A stretch of DNA of 34,846 bases from NCBI GenBank assembly GCA_913045265.1, contig CAJWQX010000036.1:1-34846 (forward strand), read 5' to 3'. The translations under genes were made by a program, and so were the position numbers. Below, piece by piece: positions 9,361 to 16,417 of the stretch. Within the stretch, counting starts at the first letter, position 1; the number at the start of each line of letters is the position of its first letter. Source of the DNA: UBA11889 sp002313255 (GTDB lineage Bacteria; Pseudomonadota; Gammaproteobacteria; Pseudomonadales; Azotimanducaceae). The notes below the pieces were generated by a model, which saw only the letters and a list, made by a program, of their open reading frames with translations, was not told the DNA's origin and made no database searches.

Positions 9361-10833
9361 TCAATATGAAAGCGAAATCGGAAGCGACAATAGTGACAAC
9401 GAAATTCTTGCCCGTTTACGCCAATCTTCGCTCGCGTCCCAATGATAAGTTTTCTTCAAATGCAACCTCGCCAACGCCTCGTTGCCACTTAGTCTGTACG
9501 CCTCGCCTAAATAGTAATTAATGCGTGGCGCCCACGGCGCTAATCGATGGGCAACGAGCAGATAATTGATCGCGTCGCCTGGTTTACCGGTGTGCACATA
9601 CACGACGCCAAGTCCGAAAGCAGCGTCGACTCGTTCCGGATCCGACTTGAGCGCGTTTCGATATAGTTCAGCTGCGTCAGCCCAGTTTCGTTTGCACAGC
9701 GCCGCAATATCTTCCATACAACGCGACACAATTAACTCAGCCATACGAACGTTTGCACCTGGATCAGAGGGATCTAGTTGGAGAGCTTGCCCCGCTATTG
9801 TGTATGCCTTTCCACGCAATCCACGCAGGGCTTGAGAGTAACTAACCAAGGTCGGCACGTCGTTGGGCGCATCCTCAAGAACGTCTTCTAACAAACGTCC
9901 AGCCAGCAGAGGATTTCGTGCCATGATTACGCGGGCTAGGCTTAGGCGTGCCTCCAAAGGGTCTAGGCAATCAACATCTAACGGTTGGGAGTTGCCGGGT
10001 TCAAAATCAACCGTCCTTATCGGAAGGTCCTTGCGCTGGAAATAACTGCGCAAAGAAACGACCAAATTGTCTGAGTTATATCCGGTAAACCTACTGATCG
10101 CTTCGGCAGAGGACATACCGGCATCGATTGCCACCAACATGTCGTCAATGTGGTTTTCGATGGATTCATTTTGTGTATTCTTTCCGTGGTAAAGAAAGTG
10201 CACCACTGCCCACGCCTTCTCATAGACACCCGGCAAAACATGCCGCGACCAATCAACCGTATATCTTTCATCAAGAATCTGACTCACGCGAGGTCGCCGA
10301 TTGAGTATCCGGCGGGCATTTGGTGTAACGACGGGTTGGCCCACGAGAGCACGTGTTGGTGAGACAAATTGCGCCGTGGAAAGGTAAACAGCAAAGCCTT
10401 CCTCAAACCAGATAGGCAGGTTCAATGAGCTATACCGTCGCAACAGATAATGGGTGTATTCATGAAATGCGACTTGAAAGCGCCCTCGAGCCCCCTCGTC
10501 CGGACCAAATACAAGCAAGTGCTCTTGAAACGATGGCTTCATGAACCCCGCTATTCGGTCGTTGTCGAAAGTCTCTCGAAAATCGTCTTTGTTTTTGAAA
10601 GCAAGGACGCGTAGGGGTCTGACTTGTTCTCGGTCGGTGTTCAAAAGTTGCTGCGCCATGCGATGGAAGTCTTCCAGCGCTCTCGCCAGCTCGAGTCCAT
10701 TATTCGGTTCGATATCCGTTACAAGATCAAAATGGGGTGTCGTTATTCGGCACCATTGATGGTCGGCGATACTAGCCGAGGCTAGGCATGGCAAACACGC
10801 CGCGAACGCAAGGCAACGGTAGCATCGCCTCAT
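9361..10833 (-). CDS. exported peptidase MA-type metalloprotease with TPR repeats (DUF1570-like)
   Basis: Predicted exported zinc peptidase of 490 residues. MRRCYRCLAFAACLPCLASAS is a signal peptide. The gluzincin site is HEYTH (His124, Glu125, His128) with the third ligand Glu145 in WFEEGFAVYL, the arrangement of MA-clan DUF1570-type proteins. Residues about 300-480 form tetratricopeptide repeats (for example SDPERVDAAFGLGVVYVHTG and APRINYYLGEAYRLSG). The combination suggests a periplasmic or outer-membrane peptidase that works with protein partners through its TPRs; the substrate is unknown. A GTG at 10875 would add 14 residues before the signal peptide and is less likely. The ATG at 10833 shares the bases CATG with the start of the divergent gene. 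It heads the leftward operon with the hydrolase and phosphatase. Confidence 0.87.
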   Translation of the reverse strand: MRRCYRCLAFAACLPCLASASIADHQWCRITTPHFDLVTDIEPNNGLELARALEDFHRMAQQLLNTDREQVRPLRVLAFKNKDDFRETFDNDRIAGFMKPSFQEHLLVFGPDEGARGRFQVAFHEYTHYLLRRYSSLNLPIWFEEGFAVYLSTAQFVSPTRALVGQPVVTPNARRILNRRPRVSQILDERYTVDWSRHVLPGVYEKAWAVVHFLYHGKNTQNESIENHIDDMLVAIDAGMSSAEAISRFTGYNSDNLVVSLRSYFQRKDLPIRTVDFEPGNSQPLDVDCLDPLEARLSLARVIMARNPLLAGRLLEDVLEDAPNDVPTLVSYSQALRGLRGKAYTIAGQALQLDPSDPGANVRMAELIVSRCMEDIAALCKRNWADAAELYRNALKSDPERVDAAFGLGVVYVHTGKPGDAINYLLVAHRLAPWAPRINYYLGEAYRLSGNEALARLHLKKTYHWDASEDWRKRARISLSLLSLPISLSY

Positions 10834-11374
10834 GACGGTCCGTAAACTCAATCGAATGAAACAGATTGCATGCACTCTGCTCGCGCTGTTGCCGATCTTG
10901 GGAATGGGTGCGCCAACCTCAGCACCGTGGTTGCCCTTAGATTGCCATGCCGAAAAAACCGTAGGCTTGCACGATTACGTCGAGGCTGAAAGTAAGCCGG
11001 TCGAAATATATGAACCTTCAATTTTTTTCGCATCCCGTTTTACTTTGCGCGAAAATCGGACGTTCGCTACGTTCTTGGACCAAGAAAACGTTGCTCTTTA
11101 CGTAACAATGATGGACCAGCAATCCGGCGACGTGAGCGAGTTTCAATGCGACACTGTACGCGGTACGGGTGATACATTTGGGTACAGTTGTCGTAACTCG
11201 CCGCCATCAGACATCCTTATGTTAAACCCAGAATCAATGCGCTTCACGCGTGGTGCGGTTGGAGGATGGACGTTCTATTCAGCCGGCGACGGCCACAATG
11301 GCACATCGCTTTTTGTCGAATACGGACTATGTCAACAGGTGGAAGACGTAACGGCAAACAACCAAGAATTTTAG
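10832..11374 (+). CDS. secreted protein of unknown function
   Basis: Unrecognised protein of 180 residues (172 if the ATG at 10856 is used). A signal peptide is clear (KQIACTLLALLPILGMGAPTSA). The mature part has four Cys (in LDCHAE, FQCDTV, YSCRNS, GLCQQV), which allows two disulphides and agrees with a periplasmic or extracellular place. The segments FFASRFTLRE and ALYVTMMDQQ look like beta strands, so a small beta-rich fold is possible. Neither candidate start has a good ribosome site. The ATG at 10832 overlaps the divergent peptidase start, and the stop overlaps the stop of the next convergent gene by 4 bp. I do not assign a function. Confidence 0.7.
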   Translation: MTVRKLNRMKQIACTLLALLPILGMGAPTSAPWLPLDCHAEKTVGLHDYVEAESKPVEIYEPSIFFASRFTLRENRTFATFLDQENVALYVTMMDQQSGDVSEFQCDTVRGTGDTFGYSCRNSPPSDILMLNPESMRFTRGAVGGWTFYSAGDGHNGTSLFVEYGLCQQVEDVTANNQEF

Positions 11375-11595
11375 TCGTCTTCGACGATCGCCTCTTTTGC
11401 GTCTTCCAGCACAGCCGCTACGACTTTGTCGACGTCGACCAACGTGCTCTCATCCAGCACCTTTTCGGCCGTTACATTAATCACCTCAATTGCCGCGAGG
11501 CTTTCTTCGACGGATAGCCGATGCACTTTGACAACATCATCACCAAACGACATTGCGGCTAAGAAGCTTGCCGCCAAGAACAGAAAAATCTTCAT
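11371..11595 (-). CDS. small acidic exported protein of unknown function
   Basis: Protein of 74 residues. MKIFLFLAASFLAAMSFG is a signal peptide; the mature part of about 56 residues holds about 16 Asp/Glu against about 5 Lys/Arg and should be helical (EESLAAIEVINVTAEKVLDE, then DKVVAAVLEDAKEAIVEDD). ATG 11595 was chosen because it opens the signal peptide and has GGAA upstream; the longer frame from 11625 adds ten unlikely residues. The last 4 bp overlap the end of the rightward secreted-protein gene. No family is recognised. It could be a periplasmic chaperone-like or metal-binding protein, but this is speculation. Confidence 0.6.
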   Translation of the reverse strand: MKIFLFLAASFLAAMSFGDDVVKVHRLSVEESLAAIEVINVTAEKVLDESTLVDVDKVVAAVLEDAKEAIVEDD

Positions 11596-11709
11596 CTTGT
11601 AGATTTCCGAAATGAGTGGGATCACCGAATCACCAAATGAACCATCAAGCGCGGTATTCTAACAAAAGTTCCGAAGGAAGACCCCGTGATTCGGGTAAAC
11701 ATTTATAGA

Positions 11710-12660
11710 CTACGCCAGGAAGAACAGCCGCTCCAGCACGATATCAGCACATCGACGACTTTCTGACATTGTCGTAGAGTTTGCAGCCTTTATGGCCATT
11801 CGTGGACTTTCATGGGATAGGTGTATCTGACCATTCTCGTGTAATTTCAACAAACCTCGCACCAGTTTGTTTGATCTCTTAGGTCGTTTGAGTGGCAACT
11901 CCATGACGCCCACAACCGCCCCGGCGGACAGCGCTTCGTACAACATGGAGACGCTATCAGCTGTAACCCACACCTGAGTCGCCGTGGGTAATCTTGATTC
12001 AAGAAAATCGGGCGCTGCGTCCTGCCATCTCGTGAACATACCGTCGGTAAGCATGTTCAACGCACTGCTCATGGAGGAGGGCGTACGGCGAGAGTCACAG
12101 ATTGTCCAATTAAGCTCTGGATTAGCCCGCATCACCGATTCGACTTGACAAAATACCTCGTCATCACACCATTCAAAGTGACGATTAACGCCCCCGAGTA
12201 GAATCAACCCAGCATTCGCGTCTTTCTCAGATTGTTGCGTCGGGCCGATTACGCCTAACGTTTCAATCACATTGTTAGCCCCTCGACGCCGATCGTGATG
12301 AGGCGCAAATACCAAATCAAAGAGCCCGACAGGTAGGGAAGGACTCATGAGTAAAACTGTACGTCCGCCACAGAATAACCGTGTCATCAGCATAGGCCAG
12401 TGCGTTGCGTGGCCCGCACCGACGATGAGATCAGGTCGACAGTGAACGTGAGTACGTTTCTGAAGGTGTGCCTTAATCTCGGCACCCCAAGTGTTTGATG
12501 TTCGAACGTCAAAGTCTCGAATATCCACCGACATTTTTTCCGCCAAAGCTTGAGTTAGCCCGAGCGTCTGCTTCTCATGCCCGAGCTTTCCGTCAACGAA
12601 ACGCCATACGTGAAGCGTCCCGGGGGTAGAGTTCGCCGGCCTAGTTAATATCCCGGCCAT
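11710..12660 (-). CDS. ELM1/GtrOC1-family protein (putative glycosyltransferase fold)
   Basis: Protein of 316 residues matching the family named after plant mitochondrial fission factor ELM1. The N-terminal VWRFVDGKLGHEKQTLGLTQAL is the family's DGKxGHExQ hallmark. VGAGHATHWPMLM, LGGVNRHFEW and the late VWVTADSVSMLYEALSAGAVVGV stretch (a sugar-nucleotide-binding style ending) fit a GT-B-like two-domain fold. The bacterial function is unsettled; the GtrOC1 name and the fold suggest transfer of a sugar in envelope glycan synthesis. An in-frame stop lies four codons before ATG 12660, so the start is well fixed. The gene follows cysE after 108 bp in the same direction and could be cotranscribed. 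Confidence 0.82.
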   Translation of the reverse strand: MAGILTRPANSTPGTLHVWRFVDGKLGHEKQTLGLTQALAEKMSVDIRDFDVRTSNTWGAEIKAHLQKRTHVHCRPDLIVGAGHATHWPMLMTRLFCGGRTVLLMSPSLPVGLFDLVFAPHHDRRRGANNVIETLGVIGPTQQSEKDANAGLILLGGVNRHFEWCDDEVFCQVESVMRANPELNWTICDSRRTPSSMSSALNMLTDGMFTRWQDAAPDFLESRLPTATQVWVTADSVSMLYEALSAGAVVGVMELPLKRPKRSNKLVRGLLKLHENGQIHLSHESPRMAIKAANSTTMSESRRCADIVLERLFFLA

Positions 12661-12768
12661 CCAAAAGTCACTTCATGTCCATCGGAAAGCAGTGTGCGAT
12701 CGTGCCTTTTGAAATCGTCGTCCACGCGAATTAGGAGACCAACCAATACATGCAACGATCCACGTCGC

Positions 12769-13590
12769 CTATTCACCGGAACCGATCGTTTGATCCATAC
12801 CGAGCGAGGGATTTTCCTCAGATGGTCGACCCACAATTTTCGCTGGGACGCCGGCGACGGTCACGTGCGGCGGCACATGATCGAGAACAACACTTCCCGC
12901 ACCCACTTTCGCTCCCTCGCCGACCTCTATGTTCCCGATCACTTTACATCCAGCTCCCAATAAGACCCCACGTCGAATCTTGGGGTGTCGATCACCTGCC
13001 TGTTTACCCGTTCCGCCCAAAGTCACGGAATGCAGAATCGACACATCGTCTTCGATCACGGCGGTTTCGCCAACAACAATCCCCGTGGCGTGATCGAGCA
13101 TCAGTCCTCGTCCAATCGCCGCCGCGGGATGTATGTCAACTCCCAAACCCACACTGATCTGACTTTGGAAAAATTGAGCCAGCGTATGTCTTCCGTGCGT
13201 CCACAGCCAATGAGCAATTCGATAGGCCTGTAACGCGTGATAACCCTTGAAATAAAGAAAAGGGGTAGATAAGTCCTCACAAGCAGGGTCGCGTTGGAAG
13301 ATCGCCATCACATCGATTTCGGCAGAAGCTAGGATGCCCGCATCATCGTTCATCGCTTCTTCGATAACATCACGGATGAGCATGGTCGGAAGCATCGGAT
13401 TATCGAGCTTACTCGCCAATCGAAAACTGAGAGCGGCTCGGAAACTTTTGTGATTCAGTATGGTTGCATGGAAATAGCTGCCGAGAATAGGTTCCTCGAC
13501 TGCCTTGGCTTCAGCTTCCAACCGCATCACCTCCCATACACCTTCACCCAGCGCTACATCGTCTTCCGTCTTGTCGACCGAACCCGTCAT
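12769..13590 (-). CDS. cysE: serine O-acetyltransferase
   Basis: Cytoplasmic enzyme making O-acetylserine from serine and acetyl-CoA, the first step of cysteine synthesis. At 273 residues it matches E. coli CysE along most of its length. The N-terminal helical domain includes STPFLYFKGYHALQAYRIAHWLW, and the left-handed hexapeptide-repeat domain includes DIHPAAAIGRG, LDHATGIVVGET with the catalytic His, and SVTLGGTGK. ATG 13590 is chosen because GGAGGG lies 7 nt before it; the longer frame from 13653 has only a weak site. The C-terminus (PSLGMDQTIGSGE) stops early and ends in Glu, lacking the terminal Ile that CysE inserts into CysK in the cysteine synthase complex. It diverges from nadK with 154 bp between. 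Confidence 0.96.
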   Translation of the reverse strand: MTGSVDKTEDDVALGEGVWEVMRLEAEAKAVEEPILGSYFHATILNHKSFRAALSFRLASKLDNPMLPTMLIRDVIEEAMNDDAGILASAEIDVMAIFQRDPACEDLSTPFLYFKGYHALQAYRIAHWLWTHGRHTLAQFFQSQISVGLGVDIHPAAAIGRGLMLDHATGIVVGETAVIEDDVSILHSVTLGGTGKQAGDRHPKIRRGVLLGAGCKVIGNIEVGEGAKVGAGSVVLDHVPPHVTVAGVPAKIVGRPSEENPSLGMDQTIGSGE

Positions 13591-13718
13591 GTTGAAACCC
13601 TCCAAACCAGGTTGCTGTGTGATCTGTTCGCAACTGCACTTCCCAAAAGACATCAGCGTCGCCTAGCGTGAAGTGTCGTGAACTGGGTTTCAAGGCCCTT
13701 TGGATGAGCTCGCGTGCG

Positions 13719-13724
13719 TATAAT
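13719..13724 (+). promoter_or_regulatory. -10 box of the nadK promoter
   Basis: A perfect TATAAT lies 20 bp before the nadK ATG, in the cysE-nadK divergent spacer. No good -35 sits at 16-18 bp (TTGGAT at 13700-13705 is only 13 bp away), so activation or a weak -35 is implied. GGAG at 13734-13737 is the ribosome site. Confidence 0.55.
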
Positions 13725-13744
13725 CTCGTCCGCGGAGCATATTG

Positions 13745-14635
13745 ATGAATACGAAACCCTTCAATCGCGTTGGTCTTGTTGGCAGGCAAGGCAATCCCCA
13801 CGTAGTTGATTCGCTGCAACGTGTTCGGACACTGTTCGAGGAACTTGGGGTCGAATATGTCGTCGAAAACGATACCGCCCAGATGCTCGGGGTGGACAAT
13901 CTCGCAACTGAGAATCGTGCCGATCTCGGTCGCGACTGCGATCTAATCGTGGTGGTTGGAGGAGACGGTAGTATCTTAGGCGTTGCGCGCGACCTCGCGC
14001 ACTCAGGTGTCCCGATTCTCGGCGTTAATCGTGGAGGATTAGGGTTTCTTGCAGACATTGCCCCAAACCAAATTGAACGTCAGGGGCGCGAAGTATTGTT
14101 GGGCCAATACCGCGTCGAAAAACATTTTTTGCTCGATATGATTGTCCGTAGCAAAGGAAAAAGCGGGGGATCCAGCCCTGCACTTAATGACATCGTCGTC
14201 AATGCTGGCACGATGTCCCGCATGATGGATTTCAGTCTTTTTGTGGACAATGAATTCGTCTATCAACAACGTTCGGACGGCCTCATTATCGCCACTCCGA
14301 CGGGTTCGACTGCTTATTCATTGTCGGCAGGTGGGCCGATCATGCATCCAGGACTGGATGCAATCGTCGTGGTCCCGATGTTCCCCCACACGCTGACCTC
14401 AAGGCCATTGGTTGTCCGTGGCGATTCGAAAATCAGGGTTGAGTTGGGAAACGCAGCGGATACACCCATGGTGAGTGCAGATTCCCAAGTCGATTTCGTG
14501 CTTAAAGCGGGTGACCATGTCGAAATCGAAAAACATCCTCACCCCCTCAACCTGGCCTACCCAATTGGGCATAGTTTCTTTGACGCGTGCCGCAGCAAAC
14601 TCGACTGGGCAAGCCGACTTGGGGGCGGGCCTTAA
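13745..14635 (+). CDS. nadK: NAD kinase
   Basis: ATP-dependent NAD kinase making NADP, 296 residues (E. coli about 292). The family motifs are all present: GGDGS at residues 72-76, VNRGGLGFL near 95-103, the SDGLIIATPTGSTAYSLSAGGPI region around 178-200, and a C-terminal SKIRVELGN-type domain. ATG 13745 follows GGAG by 7 nt; a TTG at 13742 is the immediately preceding codon and is not needed. A TATAAT box lies upstream. The gene ends in a 4-bp overlap with the stop of the convergent nucleotidyltransferase gene. Confidence 0.97.
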   Translation: MNTKPFNRVGLVGRQGNPHVVDSLQRVRTLFEELGVEYVVENDTAQMLGVDNLATENRADLGRDCDLIVVVGGDGSILGVARDLAHSGVPILGVNRGGLGFLADIAPNQIERQGREVLLGQYRVEKHFLLDMIVRSKGKSGGSSPALNDIVVNAGTMSRMMDFSLFVDNEFVYQQRSDGLIIATPTGSTAYSLSAGGPIMHPGLDAIVVVPMFPHTLTSRPLVVRGDSKIRVELGNAADTPMVSADSQVDFVLKAGDHVEIEKHPHPLNLAYPIGHSFFDACRSKLDWASRLGGGP

Positions 14636-15207
14636 GTGAGGTCTTCAGGGCGATCGATGTCCCGAAAAATCCCTTGATCTCGAACCTCAACGTCGACGAC
14701 ATCACCGATATAATCGTCAATTAACGCCCGTGCACCACGGTCACCCTTAAGATCCATAAGGGGGCCGAATAATCGACTGTTGAATCCAACAGGATTACCT
14801 GTTCGTCCGCTTGAACTCGGACGCGCAATTACTGCCCCCGCATCCATCGTACAGGCAATTTGAGAGACTGTGTCAGGCGAAACATAGGGCATGTCCGCAA
14901 GACCAATGATGACCCAAGGTGCACTTCCTAACGCTCTTATGCCTGCTGCAATGCTTCGAGACATACCTGCTTTTGCGTCCCGCGCTACGACCCACTCGCA
15001 AGGCCCATTTACTAGACCCTGGACACTCTCATCGCCGGGCTTCACTACGACAAGCACCCTCGGACACACTCGTTCGTATAGCGCCACCACATAACTCAGC
15101 AACGGCACCTCATTAAATAAGAGCTTCCGTTTGTCTGATCCGAATCTTGTGGATCCACCTGCAGCTAGAAGAAGAGCCGCGCCGCGTGGCTCTATTGCAT
15201 CCGTCAA
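14632..15207 (-). CDS. MocA/MobA-like nucleotidyltransferase
   Basis: NTP-transferase of 191 residues. The nucleotide-binding motif LLLAAGGSTRFGSDKRKL is at residues 12-29, and GLADMPYVSPDTV supplies the metal-binding DxP. GNPVGFNSRLF and DDYIGDVVDVEV follow. This pattern is that of MocA (CTP:molybdopterin cytidylyltransferase) and MobA-type enzymes. The gene's ATG overlaps the xdhC stop by 4 bp, so both are translated as a pair. XdhC proteins deliver modified molybdenum cofactor to xanthine dehydrogenase-type enzymes, which supports a MocA-like role. No molybdoenzyme or other Mo-cofactor gene lies in the window. Confidence 0.88.
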   Translation of the reverse strand: MTDAIEPRGAALLLAAGGSTRFGSDKRKLLFNEVPLLSYVVALYERVCPRVLVVVKPGDESVQGLVNGPCEWVVARDAKAGMSRSIAAGIRALGSAPWVIIGLADMPYVSPDTVSQIACTMDAGAVIARPSSSGRTGNPVGFNSRLFGPLMDLKGDRGARALIDDYIGDVVDVEVRDQGIFRDIDRPEDLT

Positions 15208-16247
15208 CCGACGACAATTCCCGAGCGAGCTGCTGCTGGCTCCGACTCATGCCCTACAGATCTCTCGAGAACCGACACATCAGTTTTATCGGTCTCCAGT
15301 TGTTTTCGAATCGACGTAATTTGAGCCAATATCGAGAGTGCGATTTCGGGAGGCGTTTTACTCCCGATCGACAATCCTACGGGGGCGTGCAATCGTTCCA
15401 ATTCGTGGACACTTATATCGAGCGCTCGAAGTCGTTCCCTGCGACTATCCGATGTCCGCGAAGAACCCATTGCGCCGACGTAAAACGCGCTAGTTTTTAG
15501 AGCCTCCATCAAACCCATATCGTCAATCCGAGGATCGTGCGTCAACGCTATTATCGCCGTGTGGCAATCGTTCGCAGATTCTCTGATGGCGTCATCGGGC
15601 ATATCACAAATCTTTTCGACACCCGCAACTGGAAAACCATCCAAAACATCTCGTCGCGGGTCACAAACCACGACGCGATAGTCGAGTGCCTGTGCCATTT
15701 CGGCCACATACTGCGAAACCATACCCGCTCCTATAAGAAACAGTTGATAGCGCGGACCATACGTTTGCACGAGTGTCTGGGCGTTTTCCTCGTAACGAAG
15801 CTCCTCAAACCGATCAACGTCGAACGTTGCAATCGAGCGATCGCGGAGGTCTACCGTCCGCTGGCAAAGATTGCGCGATTGAAGACGCTGCTTAATCTTC
15901 TCAAAATGAGGCAGCATTGAGGCTTCCAACGCCTCGACGACAATGTCGAGGTGGCCGCCACACGGCAGGCCAAGCTTTTCAGCTTCTTCTTCGTCATCGC
16001 CGTATCGGAAAAACTGTGCACGTTCGTGAGCTAGCAGCCCGAGCGTCAGCTTCGCTAATAAGTCATCCTCAACGCACCCACCGGATAGTGATCCCACGAT
16101 TTCACCCTCGGTATTGCACGTGAGCAACGATCCCACTGGGCGGGGTGATGATCCATATGTCGCCACAACGGTCGCGAGCCAGCACGGCTTTCCTTCGGAC
16201 AAACACTCCGCAACGCGCGCGAGGACTTTTTCGTCAACTGCTTGCAT
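15204..16247 (-). CDS. XdhC family molybdenum-hydroxylase maturation protein
   Basis: Protein of 347 residues with the two XdhC/CoxI domains. The N-terminal domain has CWLATVVATYGSSPRPVGSLL and GSLSGGCVEDDLL (residues about 20-62). The C-terminal Rossmann-like domain starts with YQLFLIGAGMVSQYVAEMAQ and includes VVCDPRRD. XdhC proteins bind molybdenum cofactor, aid its sulfuration and insertion into xanthine dehydrogenase family enzymes. It is followed, with a 4-bp overlap, by the MocA-like nucleotidyltransferase. The 170-bp spacer to the divergent pepN holds a perfect 5+3+5 palindrome (TTATC-ACC-GATAA, 16280-16292) that could be an operator. The client enzyme is not in the window. Confidence 0.92.
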   Translation of the reverse strand: MQAVDEKVLARVAECLSEGKPCWLATVVATYGSSPRPVGSLLTCNTEGEIVGSLSGGCVEDDLLAKLTLGLLAHERAQFFRYGDDEEEAEKLGLPCGGHLDIVVEALEASMLPHFEKIKQRLQSRNLCQRTVDLRDRSIATFDVDRFEELRYEENAQTLVQTYGPRYQLFLIGAGMVSQYVAEMAQALDYRVVVCDPRRDVLDGFPVAGVEKICDMPDDAIRESANDCHTAIIALTHDPRIDDMGLMEALKTSAFYVGAMGSSRTSDSRRERLRALDISVHELERLHAPVGLSIGSKTPPEIALSILAQITSIRKQLETDKTDVSVLERSVGHESEPAAARSGIVVG

Positions 16248-16417
16248 TCAAGCGCATTCTCTCTCTATGAAAAATAAGTTTATCACCGATAATTGTTTAC
16301 GAGCCGCCCTCTTGCGAGTGGAAGGCTCTCTACTCTAGATTTATGGTTAATCGCTATGGAACTTATCAAACACCAATCACTCCAACGCATACGCCTCCAA
16401 CACGACGGAATCGCTAA

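Noticed and set aside
12645..12836. Leftward frame between ELM1 gene and cysE, considered as a frameshifted CysE tail
   Set aside because: Its sequence shows no CysE-like tail (no GDGI), and it overlaps both flanking genes in other frames.
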